NCBI GenBank assembly: GCA_003116875.1
Contig: BCKT01000004.1
Coordinates: forward strand, 456,201-520,200
Direction: 5' to 3'
DNA length: 64,000 nt
Source of the DNA: Takashimella koratensis
Taxonomy: Eukaryota > Basidiomycota > Tremellomycetes > Trichosporonales > Tetragoniomycetaceae
Shown: in pieces, positions 11,013-22,946 of the stretch
Numbering within the stretch: position 1 is the stretch's first letter
Layout of the letters: each line of letters opens with the position of its first letter
Notes under the pieces: model-generated
Seen by the model: only the letters and a program-made list of their open reading frames with translations
What the model was told of the DNA's origin: nothing
Databases searched by the model: none
Position numbers and translations under genes: made by a program

Positions 11013-11020
11013 TTTATATA
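11013..11020 (-). promoter_or_regulatory. TATA-like box of the hexose transporter gene
   Basis: On the minus strand the sequence reads TATATAAA, 146 bp upstream of the A of the split start codon. Spacing and match fit a TATA element of a strongly regulated gene. Confidence 0.5.
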
Positions 11021-11080
11021 TGTTGCCAGGGGAACAGGGGGTTGCCGACCAACACGGGGGAGGGGACGGGGCACGGGACA

Positions 11081-11128
<48 letters not shown>
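11081..11128 (+). repeat. Poly-G homopolymer, 48 bases
   Basis: An uninterrupted run of G lies about 60 bp upstream of the TATA-like box. It is the longest resolved homopolymer in the window. Its exact length is likely uncertain in the assembly. It could form stacked G-quadruplexes or act as a poly(dG:dC) nucleosome-excluding element. Confidence 0.9.
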
Positions 11129-13677
11129 CGAGGGATTTTTTTCTCTTTCTCTCTCTTCTGGCGTGTTTGGTCCCCACTGAATGCATGGTCGCGACCAATG
11201 GGGTCTGAATTGACCGCCCCTAGTCAGGTGCTGATGGCCCCATTGTCCCCCCAGGTTGGTTACGCGAAAGGGCAATCCCCCACCTTGTTGAATACCTGGT
11301 GCAAACCAAATCCTCCAAATCAAAAAACCAAACAAACCAAGAAAATACCAAATTTTCTTACCGTCTGTCAACAAAAACCCTTGCATGAGCCGCCGGGGAG
11401 AATCGTAGGATCCGCGCCATTGACCTCACCCTGTCTTTTCGGTTAAGCGATGTGCGCGACTACCGGAGAGTTTAGAGGTCCCCCTGGGCGAGTGCGGGAG
11501 GGGGGAAGAGGAGAGGGGAATAGGAGAATTGCGCTTGCCCCGCAAGGGGCAGGGAAAAGATGCGAGGCACATGAGGGGCTTCGCGAGCATGTGGGCCCGG
11601 CTGTGATCGTGGGGGCTGGGGCAGAGAGGTCGGGGCTCGTCACCGCAGCAAGGGAAGAGTAATGATCAGGCTGTCCGAGTCGGTCTGGAAGGGGCATGGG
11701 GTTCGCAGGGTGGAGGCACGGTAGTCTCCAAAGGGACTCTTGGCGCAGGGGTTTCAAGACCGTGGGAGAACTGCGCATAGATGGGGTAACAAGACCAAGA
11801 ACCGTTACGTATCGACTATCCCGCGGATTACGGAGTTGAGCACAAAGAGCGCAAAACCTCGTCAGGAAAATCCCGCAGAGTCAAGCCGCTAAGCGACGTG
11901 CGCATCCCTAAGGCCGTCGCAATCCATGTGATCCTCAGACTCATCCCTTGACACGGCTCGCAAAACCCATCCCACAGACCGATCCCGGTGAATCCAGTAT
12001 GACTCAGCCCTGGACTCATACCCTCCACCGCTCACACGAGCACCCATCGGGCAGGCTCGCTTGCGGCAACTCCGCTTGTTGTTGCTATTTCCATCAGCTC
12101 TCTGAGCGTTTGCTTCCACTCGAGAATCAGGGTGGCGCGTCCCATGTGAACAGAGATCGCATCCGCGGGTTTCGGGGCGCCATGGTGCGTTGCATGCCCC
12201 ATCCGCCCCGATTACACTCCACATTGCCAAGGCGGCGCGCGAGAGGTCAGGCGTTGGCGAGGATTTCGCCGCTTTCACCGCGAGTCCGAGGGGACAGGGG
12301 GAGCAGCGTTGGCGTGTTTCCGGGCTTCGGGAACGACCGCGAGGTTCGCTTAGCGTACCTTGCGCTTGGGGCTAGAAAACACAGATCCTGCCATGCAAGC
12401 CAAGAGGGATGCAAGCCAAGAGGGATTGCTCTCGCTGTGGAGGACAGTTTCGATCCGTCCCGATCAGGTACAGCTAGCGTGTAACAGGCCAACAAGAAAA
12501 AAAAAATCGACAGACCAAAAAAACGCGTGCGAGTGCCCTTCTTCCCCATCGTCGCTCGCGAACCGGACGGACGGTAGGCGGAAACCAAATGGCCCTCCCG
12601 GCAATCCTTGACGCACAACTAGCCGTAACTGAAACCTACGCGATCTCATCCCATCCGTCCCTGCTTCCCTCTACCCGTCGGAATCGCATGGGGCACGATG
12701 GGACGATGGGGGTTAGGGTTGGAGGTGGGAAGGGAACCTCTGGCGCCCCATCTGGTAGCTCCATCTTTGGTGTTTCACTCTCGTTTTGGGGGGGAAGTGT
12801 GTGAAGAGTCACCGAGATCTTGATGATGTCGACCATGTGCGTAAGCCCTGCTTACTGAGAAAAGGTTCCCAGTTCGCTAGAGTATCGTATCTGGCCGATG
12901 AAACGTCCATTAGCGAACCTCGTGGTCGGTGTAACACCGCGACGAATACGTTCGCAGTGTCACTCCTTCCTTCTTCCCCTTCCTCCCTATCTCCTCATTC
13001 TTCTTTTGTCTTCTCATGTCACCGCACTTCCGCGAACCCGACTGCCCGCACCTTCGAAGAAACCTCAGGACCACTTTGAGCCAAATGTACATGAAACCTT
13101 CATTTGTCTACTCATCAACCCTCATCATTCACTCGCCCAGCATCTGATGGACTGGGAGCGGGTACCGCGTGGTGACCAGCATGGTGATGGACTGCGGTGC
13201 TCAACGTGGACGGTTGTCAACGAGATCCGGTCCCGCGTGAGCCCATCATCTGATGCGAAACATTAGGTGGACGACGGCTGGCCACGTCGGTGAGCAGACG
13301 AATGTCTGTGCCACGATGTGCCAAGATGATCCAAAGGCGTCCTTTGGACGTCCAGAGTCCCCTTCCTTTGCTCTTCCTTTCCCATCACTCATCAGCCATC
13401 AGCCATCACTCTTCCCCAGCCCAATCAGATCTAGGCCATCATCCTCCTTTGCTGGGAATCAATCCCTTCGGGGTCAATTCGGGATTGGATCTCTTCGGCG
13501 TTTGTTCACCTCGCCCATCTTCCTACCTCACCTTCCTTTGGCCCCTAGTCCAATCAACCGAGCTCACCTCTTGCCACCACTGACCATCTTCCCACCTTCC
13601 TCCTCTCTCGACCACTCACTTTTCACCCTTGCCCTTTCTCCTCGTCACCCGCTCCCCTCAGCCGCCGCCGCAGCACG
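11129..13677. other. Long gene-free stretch
   Basis: No ORF here has convincing start, codon use or splice sites. It contains a short tandem repeat (two copies of a 16-mer starting atgcaagccaag) around 12391-12424, GGGTTAGGGTT at about 12712, and CT-rich DNA from 12960 to 13660 that looks like the 5' region of the plus-strand gene at 13678. The left part is probably the upstream regulatory region of the hexose transporter. Confidence 0.4.
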
Positions 13678-14217
13678 ATGCTCCCTTCCAACGGCCAGAC
13701 CTCTGCCGCCTTCCTCGCCCACGCGGCTGCCATCTTCGGCAAGACTCCATCCATGTTCCGCACCGATCCTCCTCCGAGCAAGTCATTCTTCTTCATCTTC
13801 TCCTCTGCTTTCTCCCGCATGTTCTCCTCTCCACCTTGTCTATTCTCCGCACTCTCTCTTTTCTCTCCTTTCTTCATTGACGACGACGTCCTGATCTATT
13901 GACACTCACATACAGCTGATCGATCTGCACTTGACACCATCGACGAACCTCCCGCGAAACGACCCAAGCCCAACGGGGACCTTTGCGAGGTCGCACCGTA
14001 CCCACCACGTCCTTCGGACCCGACCAAACCCACTCCCACTTCGACTCCAGCCGACCAGTCAACCGACAAGCCCATCGAACAACCAACCACCAATCCCCAT
14101 CAGCTTACCACTCAGCCGATTTGTCAACCAAAGCCCGAACCAGGTCCCACCGCGTATTCCCAGGTCGATCAGTCCCGCTCCGGACTTGCTCACTCGGAGA
14201 GGATCAAGGTTGACTAG
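13678..14217 (+). CDS. Small unknown Pro-rich protein, two exons
   Basis: Exon 1 (13678-13777) reads MLPSNGQTSAAFLAHAAAIF then GKTPSMFRTDPPP. Exon 2 (13916-14217) reads DRSALDTIDEPPAKRPKPNG then a Pro/Thr/Ser-rich tail ending HSERIKVD and TAG. The frames join only if the intron 13778-13915 uses a GC donor (GCAAGT) with a TACAG acceptor, restoring Thr at the junction. The canonical GT two bases downstream puts exon 2 out of frame. PAKRPKP could be a nuclear localisation signal. No family recognised. Product about 133 residues. Confidence 0.45.
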
Positions 14218-15036
14218 ACCGAGAAGTGCACCTTAGTTCGGCTTGGGGAATGAACCAGTCCAGCCAAGAGTGAGACTCTACCACGATATAGCCTGAGTAA
14301 AGCAAGTCGCTGACGTCTGAAGAGGGAAGCACAGCACAAGCAAGACTCTCGGGGAGCCCGCTTGATACCCACGAACACGAACAAACACGAGCGAACATAA
14401 ACGAACACGAACGGACACGAACGACCTCGATACGATTGACTATCGGAACAACGATTCTTCTTCTGAATTGACCACTTGACCCGGATAGAACCCTTGATCC
14501 CTTCTTCTCCCGACACTTCTCCTCCTCCCATCTTCCTGACTTGACCCATTTCCCAACCCTCCTTCTCAACCCTTCCTCCCCTCATCCCTTCTTCCCCTTT
14601 TATTTCTTCGTTCCTGACGCAGCGACTTTAGTCGACCACACCCACAGATCCCACTGAAGTCGCCCACTGAACCCCTCCACATACTTCGGATCACTCTCTT
14701 TCATTCTGTACCCTATGCACACCAGTTTCCACGACACACATAGCACTTCTCCGCAACCAAAGTCCAGTCATTGGTGACGATATGCATCCTGACATGGGAT
14801 ATAGACAAGAGGATCTCACTCAGGTCGGGTAGAAATATGGGGACATGGAGATATACGAAGGTATCAAGAAGATCGTCCGTCTCAAGCTGTCACCTGGTAG
14901 TCAATGTGTCTCATCCCGCCTAACACTTTTCGAGTCCAGCTCGAGCGGTGCTTGTTTCATCCACTTGTCACTGCTACACTCCGATCCACCCAGCACCCCA
15001 ACCACGCTTGCTGGGAACGACTTCTTCCGCCCCTGC
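14218..15036. other. Intergenic, 3' flanks of convergent genes
   Basis: No supported gene. 14380-14420 has repeated ACGAACA-type units (about 6-7 bp). The rest is CT-rich and then ordinary intergenic sequence. Confidence 0.35.
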
Positions 15037-16286
15037 TTAGAAAACGCCGACGAAGCCCGCGACGAGGGCGCCGATCACCGCGGCGCCAACGACCGAGGCC
15101 GACGCCACACGGCCAGCCGACGACGCAGCTCGACTTGCAGATGCAGACGCGGACGCCGAGGTCGAGCGCGACGACGTGGACGAGGGAGTCACTAGGGCCG
15201 GGGCGACGGTCGTCGGAGCCGCCGAGGAAGAGGAGGCCGAAGACGACGACGCACGGGAGGAGGAAGAGGACGAAGACGAGGAAGAGGTAGAAGTCGAAGT
15301 GGAGACGACGACGGTGGATGTCGAAGTAGGAGTGGACGAGTCGGTCGTAGTGACCACGGGCGAGGCTGTGGAGGTGGAGTCAGCTACAGCCATACTCAGA
15401 TAACAAAACGAACCGCTCCATAACTCACCTGAGTCACTGCTGCTCGCGCTCATCGAAACCGACGTCGAGACTGACACCGTGGCATTTGCGGTACTGTTCC
15501 CCGCACTCAAACACGAGCTATCGTTACTGGCTCCGACCTCTACGTTCTGGATATACCCGACCGCGCCCGTGTTGTCTGTCACTTGGAAGATGAGGTCGTT
15601 GTTGTTCCCCGAGGGCTCGGTGACTGTCCAAGTGTACGAAGAAGAAGTGAGGCTCGATACGGTCAGGAGAGTGGTTTCGCCAATGTAGTAGCCGCCAACG
15701 CCGATGAGGAGGTTTACCGGGGCCTAAGCGTGTCAGTCATGTAGAAATTTGTGTTGAGCAGAAGCGAAGGGAGAATGGGAAGAGCCAGAGTGAGGGTCGT
15801 GGAGCGAGTAAACTCACAGTTGTACCGGTCCATGAGATGGTAGCTTGTCCGCACTGCACAACGTTCGTAGCCGTCACGGTGATGTTGTTGACTGCTCGTG
15901 TGCGATGTGGAGATAGGTGGAACAGCAGGGTCAGCTACAGTCTATCCTCGCCGCCTTCACGTCTTTCTCGTTTCGTCCCCGCTATCACTCAATCACAACC
16001 AAGGGGCAATCCGACCTAGCCAGCGTCTCATCTCCATCTTCACCGTAGGCATCACCGAACCACTCATTTGTTCTGCCCATTCACCTCTACCCTCTTACTC
16101 CCTGTTCGCGCCCAAGCTGTTCCACTCCTCTGAATCATCTCGGTAGTCGCCCAACTCACCATACGATCCAGCAAGGACACCGCCGGCGCGCTCCGCTGGC
16201 GCTTTCTGGCCTGGGACAGCGGCGGCCGCAGCGCCCGACGCGAGAGCGAGGAGCCCGAGCGCAACAGTGGACGTGGTGGGGCTCAT
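15037..16286 (-). CDS. Secreted Ser/Thr-rich GPI-anchored protein, Kre9/Knh1-like
   Basis: Exons 16286-16160, 15891-15818, 15723-15429 and 15383-15037. The N-terminus MSPTTSTVALGLLALASGAA is a signal peptide. The mature part has the Kre9/Knh1 N-terminal domain of basidiomycete wall proteins: ATNVVQCGQATISWTG, APVNLLIGVGGYYIGE, SSYTWTVTEPSG, LIFQVTDNTGAVGYIQ and SSC. A long Ser/Thr linker, probably O-mannosylated, is followed by a hydrophobic C-terminus (VVGAAVIGALVAGFVGVF), a GPI-attachment signal. Likely a plasma membrane or wall protein; Kre9/Knh1 proteins act in beta-1,6-glucan assembly, but this subfamily's role is unknown. The last intron (15428-15384, 45 nt) has no in-frame stop, so its retention would add 15 residues. 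Confidence 0.8.
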
Positions 16287-17567
16287 AGTTTGAGTAAGAG
16301 AGCGGTAGAGGTTGAGTAAAGAAAGGTGAAAGAGGCGAAAGGGTTGACGGGGTTGACAAAAGTCGGGTCGAAGTTTGGACGAACGATCGAGGCGATGCGG
16401 GGTAGTCAAGGAGAAGTTGGTCGTCAACTAAAGGACGGGGTGTGGTTGGTTGAAGAAAGGAGATAAAGGAGGGTCAAGTCGAGCGCGAGGGCGAGGGTCG
16501 TGTATCAAACAACGAGCGTGGGTCGAGGTCGTGGTGACGGTGGGTCGTGGTCTGTCTAGCAGCCAGTGTTAAGATCAGATCAACCAAGCGTCGAGCTCAG
16601 CGTCGGTGAAGTGAGGATGAAGAAGTGAGGATGGGAGGAATGAAGATTGAGATGATGACTAGGTATCAAAGCAACGTCTATGGAAAAAAAGCCTGTATGC
16701 ACAGATCTTTCCTTTTGCTCTCTTGGCTGCTCGTTTTGTCGTTTCGCGAGGCGTGAAACCGCGGATGGTAAAAGGTGCTCGTCTGCCGTACCTGCCATCC
16801 CATCCGACATGCCTGCCTTCCCTCTTCTCCACCTGTAACCCTTGTCTTATACCCCGCGCTGTGCAACTTTGTTCTTAGGGGATCGACGCGTATTAGAGAT
16901 CTGCAGGCGGAGGAGAGGAGCAAGGAGTGAGAAATGAAGCAAGCCATTTTGGTTTTTACTTGGTTTTTTCCCTGAAAGACATTTACCCCACCCGTCACTT
17001 TTTCCCTTCTTCCCCTTCCCCCTTCCCCCTTCCCCTCTTGCCTTGCTCCCTTGCCCTGCTCAACCCACTCTTGCCCTTCACTCGGCCCTGAGGTGCATCA
17101 TGTCTCTGCTCGAACATTGCGACCATGCTTTGCGCGCCACGCGAGCATGCTCAGGCAACTGCAACCATCGCAAAGCAGCGCAAGGTCAAGCAAGTCGAAG
17201 CAAGATGAGATCGCTGCATACGACACTAGCGTACCGCTCATGTACTGTACTGTACGTTTCCCCTATCTACCTGTGTATGTATGTACAGCGCGCACCAACC
17301 GGCCAGAGGGACGAGGGTGTCGGGAAACAAGGAAGGGGTTGGGGTATCTCTCGTGCGGAGTAGTAGTAGTCTTGGTCTGGCTCGGTCATGCCGTCTATTG
17401 ATACAGTATAGCTACAACAAGATCATCCTCTGTCTCTCTCTGCGGCTTTCTCTACTCACACACACACACACACAATCTCTCTCTCACACGCTCTCAGATC
17501 TATTGACAATGTCCATCCACAGCTCGCTCTCACCCCACCTCGTCTCCACGATATACCCCCGTTCTCC
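16287..17567. other. Gene-free stretch
   Basis: Probably the promoter of the GPI-protein gene (right of 16286) and the 3' flank of the MedA gene. It contains a CA/CT dinucleotide repeat at 17455-17490 and CT-rich tracts at 17000-17060. No gene is supported. Confidence 0.4.
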
Positions 17568-19744
17568 TTACATGCCAGGGTACAACACCCTGAGGTCATT
17601 TGAGCTCGGGTGTCGTGACACTGTCTGGTGAACGTGAGGCAGCTGATGTGCATGTTGCTCGTACATCTGGTTGTTCCCACCTTGTGATGCTGGGAACGGG
17701 TCTACTCCGGCTGGCCATAACCCCGTCGTCGTTGCATTCGACCCTGCGCCGCCCGAGTTCGACCCGCCCGTACCCGCTGGAACCCCCATGAGAGGTGGCG
17801 GGCCGTAGCTTGGCGGAGAGAGGTTGACGTACTGCTCCATCTTCATGCCGCCGCTGTTCGACGACGTGACCGAGCGCATCATATGAGTCGGCGAGTCTCC
17901 TGTGGGATGCATCATCCCCAAGGCCCCTCCGCCGCTCGGCAGACTACCCGCGAACCCGCTGGCTGAAGGCGTGTGCTGCTGACCCGGGAAGCTCGTCGAG
18001 TCGGCGCTTGACTGAGAAGTGAGCTGCGGGACCGAGTCGGACGAGTTGGATCCCAGCTGCGGGACAGACTCGCTCGAATTGGTGCCTGCTCCACCTGAAG
18101 GGTCGTATCCGTCACCGGGGGCCATAGGCTGCAAGGGAAGAGGGTACGAGTAGGCCGGCGCAGACTGCGGGACTGGGACAGGTGGAGGCGCCGCCATCGA
18201 CCCGACGCTGTAGCTTGCAGACTAGGATTGCATTGTCAGTGATTTGTCATAATCAAGACGCTTGAGACTCACGTATTTCCCAATAATCTTCTTCAGAGCT
18301 TGACCAAAGATGTGCCAAGGGAACACTTTAACGTCCTTTTCGATATTCCTCGGTTTGGGGTTCGGGAAACCCATGATGAGTTTGAAAAACTCCTCGTTGC
18401 CCGGTTTCGCCTTTGAGATGGTGATTGGTCTAAAACCTTCCAAGTTACGACGAATTCTGTTCTTCTCCTCGACGGTGAACCGAACGCCGACGAGGGCCTC
18501 GAGCAAGTAGATGGCGTCGACCGAGGTGACAAAGCAAGCGTTCTTGTCTTCTCGGTAGATGCAGGAGATGACGATCGAGTTGGGGACATAGTTGTCCTGC
18601 GAGACAGGTCGGAAGGCGGCGTGGATGACAGTCCCGTCTTGGCGACGCCAGAACTGCACCAGTCGTCGTCGGTAGCGCCACTCGTCTTGGTCCCTGTGGT
18701 CGAAATATATCAGCGGCTGTCATCTTTACTTGTCCGAGCCAACTCACCATCCACACGCCATCGTCATGAGATCCCCGTCAAGCTCAAGTTTGGCTTTCTG
18801 TCCCGCGGCAATGTACGAGTTGGGCGCTGGCAACGTTGGCGACAGCTGAGTCGTCCTCATCAAGCTCGGCTGAGTTGGCGGGTACGACACGGCCGGTTGG
18901 GTGAAACCGTTCTGCCAAGGCATAGGTGACTCGCCCACTGTCTCTGTCAGCTAACCGTTGTAAGGACTCAACTCACTCGTCAAATATACATTATCGTTTG
19001 ACATCATTCGCCTGTGGAGGTTCGGCGACGGTCGGCTACCCTCGAGCGCATCACCGGCTCGCTTCAGCGGGTTCGGCGAGAACGACCTGTTGGGCACGTC
19101 TACCAGAAGCCAAAATGTTAGCAGCGGAGCAGAGAGCTAGAACGTAATGACTTACTCCTGTTGAAGTTGACGTAGTGGAACTGGCCGAGCAAGATCGAGT
19201 CGATGATCTGGTGAGTGTCGTCGAGAACCTGAATGTACACGGGGACAGTCTGGGAGTTCTGGTGACCTGCACCGCTCAGGCTGAGGCTCGGGACCGTCGC
19301 TGCGAGTTGACAGTGCTGTTCTCCCTTGGGGTTGGTGTTGAGTACAGTGACCTTGGTCGGGACCGGGTGAGCGCCAAAGACGACCCTGATCGCGCGGTTG
19401 CGGCTCCCACCGGGCCCCTCGAGGACGTCACATGTGATCGTCAACGTCGTCCCCTGCGCACCTTCTTGAGGCCAGTACTCTATCGGGTTGACGTGGGATA
19501 GGACAGGCTGCTGGGCGGGTTGGAGTTGAGCAAGCACGGGTTGCATATGCGGCTGCGGATGGGCGAGCGCCGATGACGTCGATGCCGAGGTCGTGTAAGG
19601 CGAAGTGCGCTGCTGCATATACGACGGGTAGGTGGGCGTCGCTGGGGAGAAGGAAGGGGAGGCGTACGTGTCCATTGGGGAGGAAAAGTAGGGCCGTGTT
19701 GGAGTTTGAAACGAGGATGGACCTGTCGGCGACGAGTGGTACAT
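17568..19744 (-). CDS. medA: MedA/Med1-type developmental transcription regulator
   Basis: Exons 19744-19156, 19099-18977, 18937-18748, 18693-18273 and 18221-17568 give 658 residues. The central and C-terminal core matches the Medusa family (Aspergillus MedA, Ustilago Med1): NPIEYWPQEGAQGTTLTIT (IPT-like start), DQDEWRYRRRLVQFWRRQDG, DNYVPNSIVISCIYREDK, EALVGVRFTVEEKNRIRRNL, KLIMGFPNPKPRNIEKDVK and PWHIFGQALKKIIGKY. The N-terminus is Ser/Pro/Tyr-rich and the C-terminus Gly/Ser/Pro-rich. In other fungi these proteins control conidiation, mating gene expression, adherence or virulence. A 5' UTR intron (19822-19747) ends 2 bases before the ATG. The 2.5-kb upstream region fits complex regulation. 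Confidence 0.88.
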
Positions 19745-22300
19745 TTCTGAACACGGAGTTAGCATTCTGTATCTGCCACGACCGACAGCCCTCCGCCACT
19801 CGGGCTGAGAAGCCACACTCACTTGCAAAGTTTTCGGTCGGGTCAGATTAGATATTATAGAATGAGTGTATGTCCACGATGACCGGAAGACGTGCAGCGA
19901 ACCGAGCCAGCGGATCGACGTCGAAGGGATGTGGGAGATGTCCGAGACAGGCGTCGGCGAGCGAGCCAGGAGCACGCGTGGTTTGGGAGGCGGTTGGTTT
20001 ACAGCAGGTGGTGACAGACAGATACCGACGCGATGATCCGAGGACGAGACGGGAGGGCCCAAGGGCGAAAAGGCGAGTGGGGGAGACGAGTAGGGAGGCG
20101 GAGGAGGAACGTCAGCTCTCTGCGGACCTGCGCAAGGGGTTCAAGGTGACGACGAGGCGCGCAGAGATGTCTCTGAACGACGAGGATGAGGTTGGTGGTG
20201 GTGATGAGAGGATGGGTGAAGGTGAGAGATGAAGTAGGGGGGAAAGTCAGGATGGCAAGTGGAACATGTCTCTGTGAGGTGTCGTACTGAGGGAAGAGAG
20301 GGGGGAGGCGTTGGGCAAAGCGAGCGGACTAGGCAGGACTGGGGAGGACAGACAAGTTTGCCTATTCGGAACGGCCGACAAGGGAGAAAAGTTCTTTGTA
20401 TTCCCTTGTCAACCCTCTCTGAACTAGCGGCTGGCCTGATCCTCTCACCTCCTGCCCGTGTATCCGCTCAACTCGCTGGTCGGTGCGATCGACCACCTTG
20501 TCCGTCCACAAAGAGTAAGACGAGACTCGGAGATAGGATTGTACAATAGTGTGTGTGGGAACAGGGTTTAGCAACCTGGCTGGGAACGGCAAGGCCAAGG
20601 GCGAATGACCCAGTTGTCGCTCGCCGCCAGGAGACTGATTGAAGGAATCGGTCTCCCAGCGAGAGGGGGAAGCGAAAGCAGCAATATGGCGCTGGGACGC
20701 TGCCGTTCCAGGTTCAGGATTGGAATTGGGAGCAAGGGCTAGCGCTGAGTTGGCTTGCTCTCTGGTGAGAACTTGGATGAGGGGGGGTTCAAGGGAGTAG
20801 GAGAAGAGGAGTTGAGGAGAAACGACATTGAAAGACGACCGGATTCGCTCTCGCTGTATCCGACCAAAAATGTGCCAGTCGCAATGCAGTCAACCTCGCA
20901 CCCAAGACCCAATTCCAAACCTGGTACTGCCTGCGGGGGAGGGGGTTAAGGGGCCTCGTGCGATCTTTTGGACTTTTCGATCCACCCAATACCCCTTTCC
21001 GTCGCCGTCGACTCTTGTGCCGGACCCTGTCCCCCTGAGCAAACGCCAGGAGGGGCAGGATCGAGGGCGCCAGGGGAGGTAGAACGAGGTCATGGAGAAG
21101 AGATAATGACAGCATGAGCCGGCAAATGACCACGAGATTACGAGCTGGCCATTCGGCTTCGGGCGGAGAATAGAGCAAGTAGAGGGGAGGAGGAGAGGGC
21201 CAGAGAGATTTAAAATTCAGGGACCGGCAACGGAAACGGCAAAAAGGCAAAAAGGAAAAAGGAAAAATTAAATCACGAGAGGGTGGAGACGGCGAGCGCA
21301 AGCGCAAGCCAATTGACCATAACAGGGAACAGGCAGATCGAGAAGCAGACCAGCAGGTGAGGGCGAGCAACGCAAGAGTTGGCTCAAAAGCCGAACCGCA
21401 TCGCCCCGCTCATCCCATCTGCGCAATCTATCCCTCCCCTGACCGATCCCCCTTTTGGATCCGAGCTACTCACAATGGGTGGGGAAAAATGGAGCCCTAG
21501 ACGAGTGCTTCTTCCGGTCGACTGTCCGGGAGCTTGGTTCCGTAGCTTGGAATCGGAGACGGAGACCGGGATGAGGTAAGCCTGATTGTGTATGCACAAG
21601 CGAAGGGATGAGGGTAGTGGATGATCGTTGCCGGTCAGCTGAGGTAGGGTAGGGTGTACGTGGGAGATCGGTGGAGGGTGGGGTGAGTAGGGGGTCAATC
21701 TCTTGGCTTAAGAAGCTCTCTACAGGTAGCGACGATCAGGCCACGGACGATCATGCCAGGCCGAGGACGGTGCGGGCCATCGGGACTGGGGGGGCTAGGC
21801 AAAGAAGGCGGCGGGGGTGTGAGCCTCGCAGTTTGTCATCTGCATGCCCACCCTGCCACCCTCATGGGGCGTCAGGCGGGGGGGATTTCATTCTCAACTG
21901 GGACGGAACCAGGTTCAAGCAGAAACCTCTCCATCCACCCAAACGACAGCCATGTGCGGCCTAGCCGGATGCTAAATGCATGGCCGGCTGGGCAGTCAGG
22001 CAAAGCAAACACGCAGGGAAGGCACACGGACAGACCCGGGTTCCTCGAGGGTCGAATAAAGACCCTCCAGCCGGCTCTGCCGCTGTACTAGGTGATTTGG
22101 GGCGCCGGAAACGGAAAGGAGAAATTGGATGGACCGAATGGATGAGGTGGCTTGCCCCCTTTATAAAAACCCCGATTTCGCTGGTAGCCTCTTTTCCCCG
22201 CTCCCCCTCTTCCCCCTCGGCCTTGGAAACTTTTTTCTCCACCATTCAACACTCAAGATGACACAATAGAACATGAGAAACGAGGTGCAGACTGTGCGTC
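19745..22300. other. Long upstream region of the MedA gene
   Basis: Contains the 5' UTR intron of the MedA gene (19822-19747) and over 2 kb without a supported gene. Purine-rich stretches occur at 20740-20820 and 21170-21280. A TTTATAAAAA motif lies at about 22161-22170. Scattered short ORFs have no consistent codon bias. Confidence 0.4.
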
Positions 22301-22742
22301 TCAGGGCGTGGTAGGACCAGGAGCCCAAACGAGGGAATGTGGGAGGACTAAACAGACGAGGAGGGGGATGACGGATCGCTGCGGCTCACCTAGGTTCAAG
22401 TCGGAGGGGAGAGGCGGAAGGCACCTCGGGGTCCATGACCCGAGCGAGCTATCGTCACCAAACGTATGGGCGTGACCGGCGTACGGTTGCACGGAGGGAG
22501 CTGTGGCGGGGNATTCGGCGAGGGTCAGCTCCCGGAATGTGCCCGTCCCGCAGGTCACGCCCATAGGATCAAAGGCGGTAGCTTGGTTCGGCCCACACGT
22601 CATCGCAGCGTTGGGTACGGTCGTAGTGTCGACCCAAGAGAGCACAAACTTGATGGACATGGGCGTGAGATTGGATATCGCACAGGGGATAGGTGTGGGG
22701 GAGAATCTGGCCGTTAACATCGGGTTGGGCGGTAAGAATAAG
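22301..22742 (-). CDS. Hypothetical Cys-containing protein, 3' exons only
   Basis: Exon 22742-22390 follows a good acceptor (CTAACCACCTGCCCCAG) and encodes PCAISNLTPMSIKFVLSW, MTCGPNQATAFDPMGVTCGT and FRELTLAE; one base at 22512 is N. A 42-nt intron (22389-22348, donor GTGAGC, acceptor TTTAG) leads to a short last exon ending LVWAPGPTTP and TGA at 22301-22303. The intron length is a multiple of three with no stop. The upstream exon and start were not found. Three Cys in the visible part could suit a secreted protein, but no signal peptide was located. Confidence 0.35.
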
Positions 22743-22946
22743 CTGGGGCAGGTGGTTAGTAAGACTTGAATGTACTGATAGCTTGGACTGATACGTACTA
22801 ACTGGCCGGTTACTTATCCCTCTGCGCTCAGGACCGGACGAACGACAATGGCGAGGGTGAATCGGTGTGTACGACCAGGGACCCGTTGTGAGAGGTTTCG
22901 ACGAGTTATGGAGGAGGTTGTGCCCCTCCCAAAGTGTAGGGAGGTG

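Noticed and set aside
10863..11446. Poly-Pro and poly-Gly ORFs across the poly-G tract
   Set aside because: They are products of the 48-G homopolymer read in several frames and overlap the hexose transporter 5' region.
12705..12722. GGGTTAGGGTT as an interstitial telomere
   Set aside because: Under two repeat units; similar short GGGTTAGGG pieces occur near 633 and 36735, all within ordinary intergenic DNA.
14900..15403. Plus-strand acidic and Arg-rich ORFs
   Set aside because: They are antisense to the Ser/Thr-rich linker of the GPI protein, which explains their composition.
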